Source of the DNA: Deltaproteobacteria bacterium
GTDB taxonomy: Bacteria; Myxococcota_A; Polyangia; Polyangiales; Houyiibacteriaceae
Length of the DNA: 53,649 bases
Direction: 5' to 3'
Assembly: GCA_019313915.1 (NCBI GenBank)
Contig: JAFDAJ010000032.1
Location: forward strand, 1-53,649
The notes below the pieces were generated by a model. That model had not been told where the DNA came from. It searched no databases and saw nothing but the letters and a program-made list of their open reading frames with translations. Below are positions 1 to 11,606 of this stretch, piece after piece. Position 1 is the stretch's first letter; every line of letters starts with the position of its first letter. A program made the translations under genes and the position numbers.

Positions 1-36
1 CCGCGTCGCGAACCTCAGCCGCGTCGCGAACCTCAG
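1..36. repeat. tandem 18-bp repeat, two copies
   Basis: Two identical 18-bp copies lie head to tail at positions 1-18 and 19-36. On the coding (minus) strand they encode AEVRDA twice, in the linker after the AAA+ domain of the NtrC-type regulator. More copies could lie beyond the window edge. Being a multiple of three, copy-number change would alter linker length without breaking the frame. Confidence 0.8.
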
Positions 37-1189
37 CTGGAAGGTGCTGGGAGCCGACTTCCCCATCCTCGGCGAAGATCATGCATCGCTCGACCACGTT
101 CTCGAGCTCTCGGATGTTTCCTGGCCAACCGTAGCGCAGTAGCAGCTTCATCGCGTCGTCCTCGAAGCCCGTGGTCGCACGGTCGAGCTTGGCGTTGAAC
201 TTCTGCACGAAGTGTTCGAGCAGCAGCGGGATGTCGCTCGGTCGGTCGCGTAGCGGCGGAAGGTGCACGTGAACGACGTTCAGGCGGTAGTAGAGGTCCT
301 CACGAAATCCGCCAGCCGCGATGCTCGCCTTGAGGTCGCGGTTCGTTGCAGCGACGAGGCGGCAGTCGACGTTGATCGTCTTGATTCCGCCAACCCGCTC
401 GAACGCCTGCTCTTGGAGCGCACGCAGCAGCTTTACCTGCATGCTCACCGGAATCTCCCCGATTTCGTCGAGGAACAAAGTACCTTCATGCGCCAGCTCG
501 AAGCGCCCCGGCTTGCTGGTGACCGCACCGGTAAACGCGCCTCTCTCGTATCCGAAAAGCTCACTTTCGAGCAGGTCAGGCGGAATCGCGGCGCAGTTGA
601 CACTGACGAACGTCTTGTCCTTGCGAGCGCTGTTCTCGTGAAGCGCCCGCGCGATCAGTTCCTTGCCAGTCCCGCTTTCGCCGGTGATGAGAACCGTGCT
701 GGGCGTGTCCGCGACCTTTTCGATGACGTCGTAGACGCCGTGCATCGGTTCGGATTGACCGATGATGCGGTAGCGTCCCCGTTCGTTCGGATCGCCACTC
801 ACGTGCTTTTGAGAGAGCTCGCGGGTGCGCGCCGCCTTCGCGACGACCGTTCGGAACTCCGCCCGATCGAACGGCTTCGTCACGTAGTCGAACGCCCCGA
901 GTTTGAGTGCCTCTACCGCGGTGTCGACCGTCCCGTGCGCGGTGATCATGATCACCGGCACGTTGGGGAAGCGCGCGCTGACTGATTTGAGCACCTGCAT
1001 GCCGTCGAGCTTCGGCATGCGCAGATCGGTGATCAGAACATCGATATGATGTTCCGCCATAGCCTGGAGCACGGCCTCACCATCGGCGACACCATGCACC
1101 TCGTATCCGTCGTGCTGCAGTTGCGCCGTCAGGACGCGACGCAGATTGTCCTCGTCGTCGGCGACGAGAACCTGTTTGTTTTCGGTCAC
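1..1189 (-). CDS. NtrC-family sigma54-dependent response regulator (3' end outside window)
   Basis: Transcription activator of the two-component NtrC class, which drives sigma54 RNA polymerase when its receiver is phosphorylated. Reading from a GTG at 1189, the receiver domain has the acidic pair near residues 11-12 (VADDED), the phospho-acceptor Asp near 55 (LITDLRMP) and the Lys of DYVTKPF. An AAA+ domain follows with Walker A (GESGTGKE), the sigma54-contacting GAFTGA loop, DEIGEIP and the WPGNIREL motif. The frame is open to the window edge after 396 codons, so the C-terminal helix-turn-helix is not seen. The last visible codons contain a perfect tandem 18-bp repeat. No cognate kinase is next to it on this side. 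The phasin-like gene lies 53 bp upstream on the same strand. Confidence 0.93.
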   Translation of the reverse strand, partial: MTENKQVLVADDEDNLRRVLTAQLQHDGYEVHGVADGEAVLQAMAEHHIDVLITDLRMPKLDGMQVLKSVSARFPNVPVIMITAHGTVDTAVEALKLGAFDYVTKPFDRAEFRTVVAKAARTRELSQKHVSGDPNERGRYRIIGQSEPMHGVYDVIEKVADTPSTVLITGESGTGKELIARALHENSARKDKTFVSVNCAAIPPDLLESELFGYERGAFTGAVTSKPGRFELAHEGTLFLDEIGEIPVSMQVKLLRALQEQAFERVGGIKTINVDCRLVAATNRDLKASIAAGGFREDLYYRLNVVHVHLPPLRDRPSDIPLLLEHFVQKFNAKLDRATTGFEDDAMKLLLRYGWPGNIRELENVVERCMIFAEDGEVGSQHLPAEVRDAAEVRDA

Positions 1190-1242
1190 GGCCCCGAGTG
1201 TAGTGCACGCTAGTCAGCTGTACAGACGGCTCGCGCCTGTGT

Positions 1243-1905
1243 TCAGCTCGCCGCGGACAGCCGCTGCTCGACCGCGCGGATTACGGTTGCTCGCTTCTTC
1301 CGCGCTCGCTCGTAATCCAAGACCGCTGTGGCTTGTGGGCCCGACAGCCTCTGGACCCGGTTCACCACATCTTTGGCGGTCAGTTGATCGTAGCCTCGCA
1401 GTGGGCTCTGGCCCTTTTTGGCTGCGGTCTTTGCCGCCTTGGGCGTGGCTGCCGCTTTGGCGGCGACCGGCTTGGCTGGCTTGGCCGCCTGCCCCAGCCG
1501 TTCGTCGACCCGGTTCTGCGCTTGCTCCAGGACGGCACGAGCCGACCGCAGGACGGTGGTTTCCATTGTCCCCGGCTTGAGCGCCTCTCGGGTGCTCAGC
1601 GCCTGGTGCTCAACCTTCTGCAGCCGCTGCTCGAGGGCCGCTTTGTAGGCATCCCGCGTCTGCAGTATCAGCACTTGCCAGTCGAGCGCCTCCTTGCGCA
1701 GCGCCTTCTCGAACCCATGCGCCGAGCGGCTCGTGGTTGTGGCGAGCTTGGCGCCGGCGGTCTTCATGTCTCGACCGAACGCAACGCTCAAATCCTGCGC
1801 TTCCTCGAGAAATGTACCGCCTGCGGTCCACGTCTGCTGGAAGTAGAGCGCGCCTTGCTTCTGAAGCCGGGTTGCGCTCCGACGAAGTTGGTTCTTGCCA
1901 GTCAT
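1243..1905 (-). CDS. phasin-like / granule-associated protein with Ala-Lys-Pro-rich linker
   Basis: 220 residues. The N-terminal two thirds are predicted helical and amphipathic and resemble phasin-like proteins that coat storage granules or lipid droplets. A low-complexity Ala/Lys/Pro linker (about 140-168) follows. The C-terminal ~50 residues (YDQLTAKDVV, then LDYERARKKR) resemble a small domain I associate with actinobacterial lipid-droplet proteins, which read like YDxLT...LLxYExxH. That match is from memory and not verified. The start is well supported: AAGGAGGA lies 6 bp before the ATG at 1905. The Lys-rich linker could also bind DNA or RNA, so a nucleoid-associated role is the main alternative. 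Confidence 0.6.
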   Translation of the reverse strand: MTGKNQLRRSATRLQKQGALYFQQTWTAGGTFLEEAQDLSVAFGRDMKTAGAKLATTTSRSAHGFEKALRKEALDWQVLILQTRDAYKAALEQRLQKVEHQALSTREALKPGTMETTVLRSARAVLEQAQNRVDERLGQAAKPAKPVAAKAAATPKAAKTAAKKGQSPLRGYDQLTAKDVVNRVQRLSGPQATAVLDYERARKKRATVIRAVEQRLSAAS

Positions 1906-2028
1906 GTGCTTATCCTCCTTGGATGACGCGGCGCGTTATCCACCCCCACGATAGCTACGAACCCGGTGGCGTCAAGAGCCGCACGAAACCATGAACCTTT
2001 CCCGTACTTAGATTAGACTTTAGGGCTA

Positions 2029-3579
2029 GTGACGAGAGTCCCCTTGCGAACGCTGGTCGTCGACGACTCGAGCTCGATGCGGGGGCTCCTGCGCGAGCTT
2101 CTATGTGAGCGAAATTACGAAGTGACGGCCGTCGCGACTGCGGAAGAGGCCCTTCAAGCCCACGTCGAGCAGCCTTTTCAGCTCATGCTCGTCGACTGGA
2201 CCCTCCCGGGGATGTCCGGGCTCGACCTGTGCCGCTTGGTGCGCAGTGGGCCTGGTGGCGACGACGTGGTGCTGCTGGTCATCACCGGCCGCAATCGGCG
2301 TGAGGACCTCAACGCCGTTCTCGACGCCGGCGCCTCGGACTACCTCTCCAAGCCAATCGACCCGGAGATTCTCGGGACCCGTCTCCTGATCGCCGAACGC
2401 ACCATCGACGAGGTGACCCGCCGCGCGGCGGAGCGCCAAGACTTGGAATCGCGGCTTGCGTTCGCCGATCGCATGGCTTCGGTCGGCACGTTGGCCGCGG
2501 GCGTCGCCCACGAGCTCAACAATCCACTGATGTACGTGCTTTCGAACTTGCACCTCACGCGCGAAGAGATCGACTCACGTGACGAAGCTCCATGGCTCGA
2601 TCACGCGAGGCAGCAACTAGACGAAGCGATTCACGGCGCGGTCCGCATGCAGAACATCGTCCGTGACCTCAAGACGTTCTCGCGCGTCGACGACGAACAG
2701 CGCGGCAACGTCGACGTCCAAAGCGTCCTCGAATCGTCGATCAACATCTGTTGGAACGAGATCCGCCACCGGGCGACGCTCGAGCGCGAGTTCAGCAAGA
2801 CCCCCCCGGTGGACGTCAACGAGTCCAAGCTCGGGCAGGTGTTTCTCAATCTCCTGATCAACGCGGTCCAAGCGATGCCCGAAGGCCGGGTGAGCGCCAA
2901 TCGCATCACGGTGCGAACTCGTACCGACGACGAGGGCTGGGCGGTGATCGAGGTGGTCGACAATGGAACCGGCATCGAGCCCGGTCGTCTGAGCCGGGTC
3001 TTCGAGCCCTTTTTCACCACCAAGAGCATCTCGGAGGGGACGGGCCTCGGTCTGTCGATCTGCCGGAACATCGTCCGCGACGCAGGCGGCACCATCGAGG
3101 TCGAGAGCGAGATCGACCGAGGCACCACCTTCGTGGTCAGGCTCCCCGCCTCGAAGCGCATTCCCGCCTCTCGCACGGCGCAGGCCCCACCCACCGCTAC
3201 GCCCGGCCCACGCGCGTGTGTCGTCGTCGTCGATGATGAACCCCTCGTGGGCCGTTCGATTCGGCGCGCGCTACGCGGTCACGACGTGGAGGTCTTTACG
3301 AACGGAGAAGAAGCGGTCGAGCGCCTCTGCTCGGGGGAGCCCTGCGACGTCGTGTTCTGCGACCTGATGATGCCCGAGTTGAGCGGGATGGAAGTGTTCG
3401 CGCGTGTGTCGGAGCAGCGTCCAGACGTCGCCTCCCGATTCGTTTTCATGACCGGCGGCGCGTTCACGCCAGAGGCCCGAGAGTTTCTGAAGCAATCAGC
3501 GTTGGCGTGCCTCGAAAAGCCCTTCGAGTTGCGTCAGATTCGCGACTTGGTCAGGGAGCGTGCAGAGCCCGCTGACTGA
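2029..3579 (+). CDS. hybrid sensor histidine kinase, REC-HisKA-HATPase-REC
   Basis: 516 residues, soluble, no membrane segment. The first receiver (1-120) has D12/D13, phospho-acceptor D56 and K108. The HisKA domain carries the phosphorylatable His in GVAHELNNP (H161). The ATPase domain has the N box (N278 in FLNLLINAVQ), DNGTGI (311-316) and GTGLGLS (337-343). A Pro/Ala linker leads to a second receiver (about 396-510) with VDDEP, D445 in FCDLMMPE and the Lys of LEKPFE. A REC-HK-REC order suggests input from another kinase and a multi-step phosphorelay output. The start is GTG at 2029. The last 46 bp overlap the convergent diguanylate cyclase gene. Confidence 0.93.
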   Translation: MTRVPLRTLVVDDSSSMRGLLRELLCERNYEVTAVATAEEALQAHVEQPFQLMLVDWTLPGMSGLDLCRLVRSGPGGDDVVLLVITGRNRREDLNAVLDAGASDYLSKPIDPEILGTRLLIAERTIDEVTRRAAERQDLESRLAFADRMASVGTLAAGVAHELNNPLMYVLSNLHLTREEIDSRDEAPWLDHARQQLDEAIHGAVRMQNIVRDLKTFSRVDDEQRGNVDVQSVLESSINICWNEIRHRATLEREFSKTPPVDVNESKLGQVFLNLLINAVQAMPEGRVSANRITVRTRTDDEGWAVIEVVDNGTGIEPGRLSRVFEPFFTTKSISEGTGLGLSICRNIVRDAGGTIEVESEIDRGTTFVVRLPASKRIPASRTAQAPPTATPGPRACVVVVDDEPLVGRSIRRALRGHDVEVFTNGEEAVERLCSGEPCDVVFCDLMMPELSGMEVFARVSEQRPDVASRFVFMTGGAFTPEAREFLKQSALACLEKPFELRQIRDLVRERAEPAD

Positions 3580-5018
3580 GACGCGGCGACGACGCAGTTA
3601 CGGCCTCGATCTTTGGCCTCATAAAGCGCGCCGTCCGCACGCGCGAGCAAGTCGGCGCTGGTTTCATCGGGACGGAGGGCGGCCACTCCGACGCTGACGG
3701 TCAACGTGCCGTCCGGCTGCCCACTGCCACCAGGAAACTCGGTGCCCTCCACCAACGAACGTAGCTTTTCGGCGACCCCCTCAGCTTCGTCGAGGTTCGT
3801 GCGTGGAAGAAGCACCACGAACTCTTCGCCTCCGATTCGCGCAATTGTGTCGATGCGGCGGAGGTTACGAGTCATGAGCCCCGCAAGCTTGCGGAGCGAC
3901 GCGTCTCCGGTCGGGTGGCCGTGCCGATCGTTGAGCGCCTTGAAGTAGTCGATGTCGATAGCGAGGATGCTCACCGCCTGGCCGAATCGCTCGGCACGAT
4001 GCAGCTCGTCCTGCAACCGGATGCGAAGCAGCCGGCGGTTGCCGAGGCCGGTTAGATCGTCGTGCTGCGAGCCCCGCCGAAGCTCGTCGAACAACTGAGT
4101 ATGACGAATTGCGAGGCCGAGCTGGTCCGAGATCGCTTCGAGAAGCCCCGTCTCGACGTCGGAAAAAGCGCGCGTCTGCTCCCGGGTCGCAGCCATCACG
4201 CCGGTGGTCTTTCCATGGTGAATGATCGGGAGAATAGCAGCCGAGCCGGTTTGCGGAATTGGCTCCCAAAGCGTCTCACCATCGAGCTCCGCGAGGTCGT
4301 CGATCATGACGGATTCGCCGTGCTGGGCAACCTTGCCGAGCGCATACTCGTCGAAGAGGACGATGCGCTCCAGGAGCTCTCCGGGGCGTTCGAAACCATA
4401 CGCCGCTCGGAGCGTCAGGCGCCGGGTTTCGGAATCGACCAAGAACAACATGCACTCACGGAGGTGCAGCGCTTTGCCCAAACGCATGGCGATGTCGCCA
4501 AGCACGGCATCGAGCTCTTGCTCGGATGCGCTCGCGCGGACGATGTCGAATAGGAGTGCGCGTTCGCGGAGCCGTTGCTCGAGCTCGGCTGACTTCAAAC
4601 CGAGCGCCTTTTTCAAGATCAGCTCTTCGCGCGTGTGGCGAAGCTCTCGCCCTTGTTCGATCATGCGCACCTCGAGCGAGGTGAGGTTGGCGAGCAAATC
4701 GTTGACCGCACGACCGATTTCGCCGATCTCGTCGCCGCCCAAATCGGGCAATCGTTGCAGGCTGTTTTCCTTTGCGTGTGCGTCGAGGACTCGCACGACT
4801 CTTGCGATTCGTCGGCCGACGGAGAGCTCGACGTAGAACGCCGTGAGGAGCCCGGCGACACAGGTTGCAACCGCCGTCACCCACGCGAAGACCGGAAGCG
4901 CGACGTCAATCCCGCCCCAGCGAAGCCCAAACCAACCCGCGACCGACAGGACGAGAGACAAGCCTGCGGCCTGCGCACCAGCACGGTGGGCAAGCCGTCG
5001 TGGGGACGATGCGGGCAT
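3534..5018 (-). CDS. membrane GAF-GGDEF diguanylate cyclase
   Basis: 494 residues. Two hydrophobic segments (about 17-35 and 41-65) are followed by a HAMP-like stretch (66-120), a coiled coil (120-155), a GAF domain (about 150-310) and a GGDEF domain (about 315-480). The catalytic signature is GGEEF at 396-400, with DDLTGLGNRR at 320-329. An inhibitory I-site RRID lies at 387-390, exactly five residues ahead of the active site. The protein should make cyclic di-GMP and be product-inhibited. No EAL domain is present. It overlaps the 3' end of the hybrid kinase by 46 bp tail to tail. Shared signalling with that kinase, or with the PilZ protein at 28769-29482, is possible but only inferred. Confidence 0.93.
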   Translation of the reverse strand: MPASSPRRLAHRAGAQAAGLSLVLSVAGWFGLRWGGIDVALPVFAWVTAVATCVAGLLTAFYVELSVGRRIARVVRVLDAHAKENSLQRLPDLGGDEIGEIGRAVNDLLANLTSLEVRMIEQGRELRHTREELILKKALGLKSAELEQRLRERALLFDIVRASASEQELDAVLGDIAMRLGKALHLRECMLFLVDSETRRLTLRAAYGFERPGELLERIVLFDEYALGKVAQHGESVMIDDLAELDGETLWEPIPQTGSAAILPIIHHGKTTGVMAATREQTRAFSDVETGLLEAISDQLGLAIRHTQLFDELRRGSQHDDLTGLGNRRLLRIRLQDELHRAERFGQAVSILAIDIDYFKALNDRHGHPTGDASLRKLAGLMTRNLRRIDTIARIGGEEFVVLLPRTNLDEAEGVAEKLRSLVEGTEFPGGSGQPDGTLTVSVGVAALRPDETSADLLARADGALYEAKDRGRNCVVAASQSAGSARSLTKSRI

Positions 5019-5093
5019 CTGTTAACGCTACGCAGTACGGGCGTTCAGTGCAAGTCAGCCAGTTGCGCTTCTCGGAGAGGGCCTCGTTCAATC

Positions 5094-5170
5094 TGGTGGC
5101 GATGGGTGGACTCGAACCACCGACCTAGCGCGTATGAAACGCCCGCTCTAACCACCTGAGCTACATCGCC
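5094..5170 (-). tRNA. tRNA-Met (CAT), elongator type
   Basis: Reading the minus strand from 5170, the acceptor stem GGCGATG pairs with CATCGCC. The D arm starts GCTC, the anticodon loop is TTCATAC (anticodon CAT), and the T arm is GGTGG-TTCGAGT-CCACC. A73 and an encoded CCA follow. The first pair is G-C rather than the C-A mismatch of initiator tRNA, so it is elongator Met. A lysidine-modified tRNA-Ile2 is the alternative, since it also has CAT. Confidence 0.93.
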
Positions 5171-5181
5171 AGAGGGGCGCG

Positions 5182-5209
5182 AGTATAGGCATGTGCGCCT
5201 GCCATGCAA
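5182..5209 (-). promoter_or_regulatory. sigma70-type promoter of tRNA-Met
   Basis: On the minus strand, TTGCAT (5209-5204), a 16-bp spacer and TATACT (5187-5182) lie 11 bp before the tRNA 5' end. The spacing and sequence fit a housekeeping promoter. The nearest upstream ATG (5193) of the divergent outer-membrane gene would fall inside this promoter, which argues for a later start of that gene. Confidence 0.65.
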
Positions 5210-5264
5210 TGTGGGCCCGCGCCGGGCGGGGCTTCCGTGCTTGGCACTGCGGTGGGATTGGTTT

Positions 5265-6416
5265 ATGGGCGGGATCGTGCGCAAAGCCTTTCATCTTTTC
5301 TCATGCGTTAGCCTTGCGGTGCTCGCGCTGCCGACCCTCACGTTTGCGCAGTCCGGGGGATGGGGGGAACCGATCGCAGCGCCCGCCACGCCCGAGCCCC
5401 CGCCTCCTCCACCCCAGCCCGAGCCCGCGCCGAGAGCCGAGCCCGCGGAGCCGGGGCGCGCGGAGCCCAACCCGGAGTGGGCCGACGCTCCGCCGACCGA
5501 GTACGAGGAGCGCTCCCCGACGAACCCTGATTGGGTAGAGGAGAGCGAGGCTCCGCCGATTGGTACCCAAAAGCGTAACGCGTCCGAGTTCTATGATCTC
5601 CGATACGCCAACCGGAGCCTGACGATGCCTCGCGGCATGATGCGAGGGACCTTCGACACGGTCCTCGGCCGAAGGCCGGACGACGGCCAGCCGTTCGGTG
5701 CGACCGGCACGATCTCGACGATGAACTTCGGCGTCGGGATTACGCTCGCCGACGACTTCGAGATAGGCTTTTCCCGATATCGGACGGGGTCGTTTCCCGG
5801 CGTTAGCGTCTTCCCCAATTTCGGCTTCGGTGGGGAGGGGCTCATCACCTTCAGCATGTCGCCTCAGGCGAAGTTCGGAGACATCCCGTTCTACGCGCGC
5901 TTCGAAGCGTTCGAGAGCGATGTCGTGAAGCTCGGCATCGACGCGGTGTTTCGGATTCCTTCGAGGACGGAGTTCGGTTTTCTCGCCGGCATTCCGCTGC
6001 GTTTCATCATTCACGAACAATTCGCGTTCGATACCGGGGCCGAGTTCGTCGTCGACAACAACCCACAAGGTCCATCCATCTGGTCGCTCAATATCCCGTT
6101 CAATTTCGTCGCTAACGCCACCGAGAGGTTTTTCCTGAAGTTGAACAGTGGCATGAACATGTTCGACCTCGGTCACACCGTGCGAACCGCGACATCGGGT
6201 TTGATCCAAGGTCCGTTCTATTTCATCCCGCTCGGTCTCGGTGCTGGTTACACCGCGGACGCCGGGAGCGCGATGATGGATATCTTCGCAAGCTTCCGAT
6301 TCCCGACGTTCTATGGCTTCACGACCCGGCAGTCCGATCTCGATGCGGAGACGTGGCAAGTCACCATCGGCCTCAACATCTACTCGCCGGTGCTGTTCAA
6401 GGGCAGCGCGCTCTGA
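5265..6416 (+). CDS. predicted outer-membrane beta-barrel protein with Pro-rich N-terminal segment
   Basis: 383 residues from the ATG at 5265. A GTG at 5277 would give an even more typical signal peptide (VRKAFHLFSC..., cleavage after TFA-QS). The longer ATG at 5193 would lie in the tRNA promoter and adds non-signal sequence. After the signal peptide comes a Pro/Glu/Ala-rich stretch of about 60 residues, such as might span periplasm or peptidoglycan. The rest alternates hydrophobic and polar residues with many aromatic and Gly residues and ends near ...LNIYSPVLFKGSAL, as in outer-membrane barrels. I do not recognise a specific family. The stop overlaps the start of the carbonic-anhydrase-like gene (TGATG), so the two are coupled. 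Confidence 0.75.
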   Translation: MGGIVRKAFHLFSCVSLAVLALPTLTFAQSGGWGEPIAAPATPEPPPPPPQPEPAPRAEPAEPGRAEPNPEWADAPPTEYEERSPTNPDWVEESEAPPIGTQKRNASEFYDLRYANRSLTMPRGMMRGTFDTVLGRRPDDGQPFGATGTISTMNFGVGITLADDFEIGFSRYRTGSFPGVSVFPNFGFGGEGLITFSMSPQAKFGDIPFYARFEAFESDVVKLGIDAVFRIPSRTEFGFLAGIPLRFIIHEQFAFDTGAEFVVDNNPQGPSIWSLNIPFNFVANATERFFLKLNSGMNMFDLGHTVRTATSGLIQGPFYFIPLGLGAGYTADAGSAMMDIFASFRFPTFYGFTTRQSDLDAETWQVTIGLNIYSPVLFKGSAL

Positions 6417-6946
6417 TGATCTACGAGCTCGGACAACGGCGCGTACGAGTAGAAGGCACAGTGTTCGTTGCGGAGTCGGCCGATGTGATCGGGTCTGTCG
6501 TGCTCAAAGACAAGTCGAGCGTTTGGTTCAATGCGGTCGTTCGTGGCGACTCCGACGAGATCATCATCGGTGAAGAGACCAACATCCAAGATGGCGCTGT
6601 CCTGCATACCGATCCGGGCATCCGTCTCATTCTCGGCCGTGGCGTGACGGTGGGTCATCACGCGCTGGTGCATGGTTGCGAGGTGGGTGACTACAGCTTG
6701 ATCGGCATGAATGCGGTCGTCCTCAATAACGCCAAGATCGGGAAGTACTGCACCATTGGCGCCAACGCGCTGGTCACGCAAGGGCAGGAAGTGCCCGACT
6801 ATTCCGTGGTTTTGGGGTCCCCGGGCAAGGTGATTCGCCAGGTCGACCCGAGCAAAGTTGCAAGCCTGAAGAAGGGCGCCGAGGGCTACGTAGAACGGGC
6901 GCGTGAGTACCTCGACGTGCTGCACTCCGACATCCGCTTTTCCTGA
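6416..6946 (+). CDS. gamma-carbonic-anhydrase family protein (YrdA/PaaY-like)
   Basis: 176 residues of left-handed beta-helix hexapeptide repeats (for example IGSVVLKDKSSVWFNAVVRG). The three zinc-ligand histidines of the family are present: H64 (AVLHTDPG), and H81 and H86 in VGHHALVHG. The Arg-Asp pair of VVRGDSD and the Gln of NIQDG also match. Family members are trimeric. Many of the short forms lack the acidic loop of true gamma carbonic anhydrases and have little or no measured activity, so CO2 hydration is not certain. The start at 6416 overlaps the preceding stop by one base. It lies tail to tail with the exonuclease gene with a 2-bp gap. Confidence 0.92.
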   Translation: MIYELGQRRVRVEGTVFVAESADVIGSVVLKDKSSVWFNAVVRGDSDEIIIGEETNIQDGAVLHTDPGIRLILGRGVTVGHHALVHGCEVGDYSLIGMNAVVLNNAKIGKYCTIGANALVTQGQEVPDYSVVLGSPGKVIRQVDPSKVASLKKGAEGYVERAREYLDVLHSDIRFS

Positions 6947-6948
6947 TC

Positions 6949-7809
6949 TCAGATTCTGTCGAGCAGCGTTCGTTCGCCGAGCTCTTCGCACAACGCTTCA
7001 AGTGCGGGACGATCCGGGCCCGTCCACCGAAGGTCTTGCAGCGACTCGCTGATCGGCACATCGGTTCGCAACGTCGCAAGTGTTCGATACAGCATCGCAT
7101 CAGCGCGATGCTCGCTGAGGTTGTGTGCGAGCGTCGCGCCGCCGCGCACCTTCACTCCCCACTCTTCGTAATCGTCCGAAATGTTTTCGATGTGCGTTAG
7201 CTTCGCGAGCACGAGCGACGCGCTCTTGGCTCCCCAACGCTCGATGCCAGGAATCCCATCGGCCGCATCTCCAACGAGCGCCAAATAGTCAGGAATCGAT
7301 TCCGGCGACACTCCGAACTTGTCGCGCACGCCCGCCTCGTCGAGAACGATGTCTCTGCGTCGATCGAGCGTCACGACTTCCTTGCCGCGAACGCACTGGC
7401 ACAGGTCTTTGTCCGGCGAGCAAATCACGACCTGCTCCACGCCCGGTGCGTCGCGAAACTTTGCGGCGGCGACGGCAAGCGCATCGTCGGCCTCGAACTC
7501 GAGCATGGGCCAGGTGACGAGTCCCAGCGCTCTGCTCGCACGCTCGACCCACGGAAACTGGTCGAAGAGCTCGGGGTCCAAACCCTCGCCGGTCTTGTAG
7601 CCTTCGAAGAGGTCGTTGCGGAACGACTCGACCGTGTGGTCGAACGCGCACCCCACGTGGGTCACCTCAGCGTCCCGAAGCATCGCCGCCATCGATCGCA
7701 AGAAGCCGCGCGTGGCACCGACTTCCTGCCCGGTTGGTGACATCGACTCCGGCGCACCGAACCAAGATCGGAACAGCTCGTAGGTTCCGTCGACCAGGTG
7801 CACCTTCAT
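6949..7809 (-). CDS. 5'-3' exonuclease / flap endonuclease-like protein (PolA N-terminal homologue)
   Basis: 286 residues, free-standing, with no polymerase domain. It begins with MKVHLVDGTYELFRSWF, the metal-binding Asp strand of the FEN/PolA 5' nuclease family. Further acidic motifs are FEADDALAVAA and ICSPDKDLCQC, then the helix-hairpin-helix region with LVGDAADGIPGIERWGAKSA. These residues bind two divalent metals and the DNA backbone. Such proteins remove flaps or RNA primers during repair and replication. The start is ATG at 7809. No partner gene is coupled to it. Confidence 0.92.
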   Translation of the reverse strand: MKVHLVDGTYELFRSWFGAPESMSPTGQEVGATRGFLRSMAAMLRDAEVTHVGCAFDHTVESFRNDLFEGYKTGEGLDPELFDQFPWVERASRALGLVTWPMLEFEADDALAVAAAKFRDAPGVEQVVICSPDKDLCQCVRGKEVVTLDRRRDIVLDEAGVRDKFGVSPESIPDYLALVGDAADGIPGIERWGAKSASLVLAKLTHIENISDDYEEWGVKVRGGATLAHNLSEHRADAMLYRTLATLRTDVPISESLQDLRWTGPDRPALEALCEELGERTLLDRI

Positions 7810-8356
7810 GGCGAGGTCTTATTCGCAGTTCGTCCCGCCGGCACGGTGCAGCCGGGAGAAGGACTCGTATTACGCGGACTTGTGGAGCGATCTTGCAGGC
7901 GTCACGGAGGGAAAGAGGCGCGGATCGCCAGGTAGCATGATGTCTGTCCTTGTCGGGTAGCTACGCACATGGCACGCTAAGTATTGCGTGTTTCTTGGGT
8001 GCGCACCCCAACATCTAGTACCATAGCCACTATGGCCATGCATGAGGTGTCATGTGGTGTGGTTTAAGGGGAATGCGTCTATGACGCAGTGCGAAATGAC
8101 AGAAAATGCCCCCGCAAGCGCCTTTCAACTGCTCGGAATCGCAGGTGAAAGAAAGAAAGCAATTTGGGCCGATCGTTTCTGCTTGACTGGCCTGGCTTCG
8201 CGGAGCTACTTCGCAGGTCCGCCCCCAAGCGGTTGTGGTGGTAATGAGGCTACCAGCGCAATCCCTTGTGGGACGAATGTGGAAAGTGGGTGGTCTACCT
8301 GGGGATGGATGGTGGACTTACCTGGATGGTGAGTTGCGTCTGGTTGGAGGTACGTT
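7810..8356. other. 547-bp gap: divergent promoter region and long nrdJ leader
   Basis: No convincing gene is present. The region separates the minus-strand exonuclease from nrdJ. It has several compact inverted repeats: GGGTGCGCACCC (7997-8008), CCATAG-CCA-CTATGG (8021-8035) and TGCGTC-TAT-GACGCA (8074-8088). The last 150 bp are GGT/ACC-rich and contain two similar ~22-bp blocks (8290-8335) with ACCTGG and GGATGG elements. I do not see a canonical cobalamin-riboswitch B12 box or a clear NrdR box. A strong ribosome site, GGAGG at 8345-8349, precedes the GTG at 8357. Confidence 0.6.
7997..8035. promoter_or_regulatory. paired palindromes upstream of nrdJ, possible operators
   Basis: A perfect 12-bp palindrome GGGTGCGCACCC (7997-8008) and a 6-3-6 inverted repeat CCATAGCCACTATGG (8021-8035) lie 24 bp apart centre to centre. 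They sit in the shared upstream region of nrdJ and the exonuclease gene. Neither matches the NrdR consensus that I know, so the binding protein is unknown. Confidence 0.4.

Positions 8357-11601
<3,245 letters not shown>

Positions 11602-11606
<5 letters not shown>

Noticed and set aside
5193-5264. Longer N-terminus for the outer-membrane protein
   Set aside because: The upstream ATG lies inside the tRNA-Met promoter and adds residues that hide the signal peptide.
5045-5284. Minus-strand ORF over tRNA-Met
   Set aside because: It is the translation of the tRNA gene and its promoter.
8042-8332. 96-codon ORF in the nrdJ leader
   Set aside because: No ribosome site, no similarity that I can see, and the translation crosses the inverted repeats; better explained as untranslated leader.
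8200-8356. Canonical cobalamin riboswitch upstream of nrdJ
   Set aside because: I found no B12-box core or the associated conserved stems; a different leader structure remains possible.
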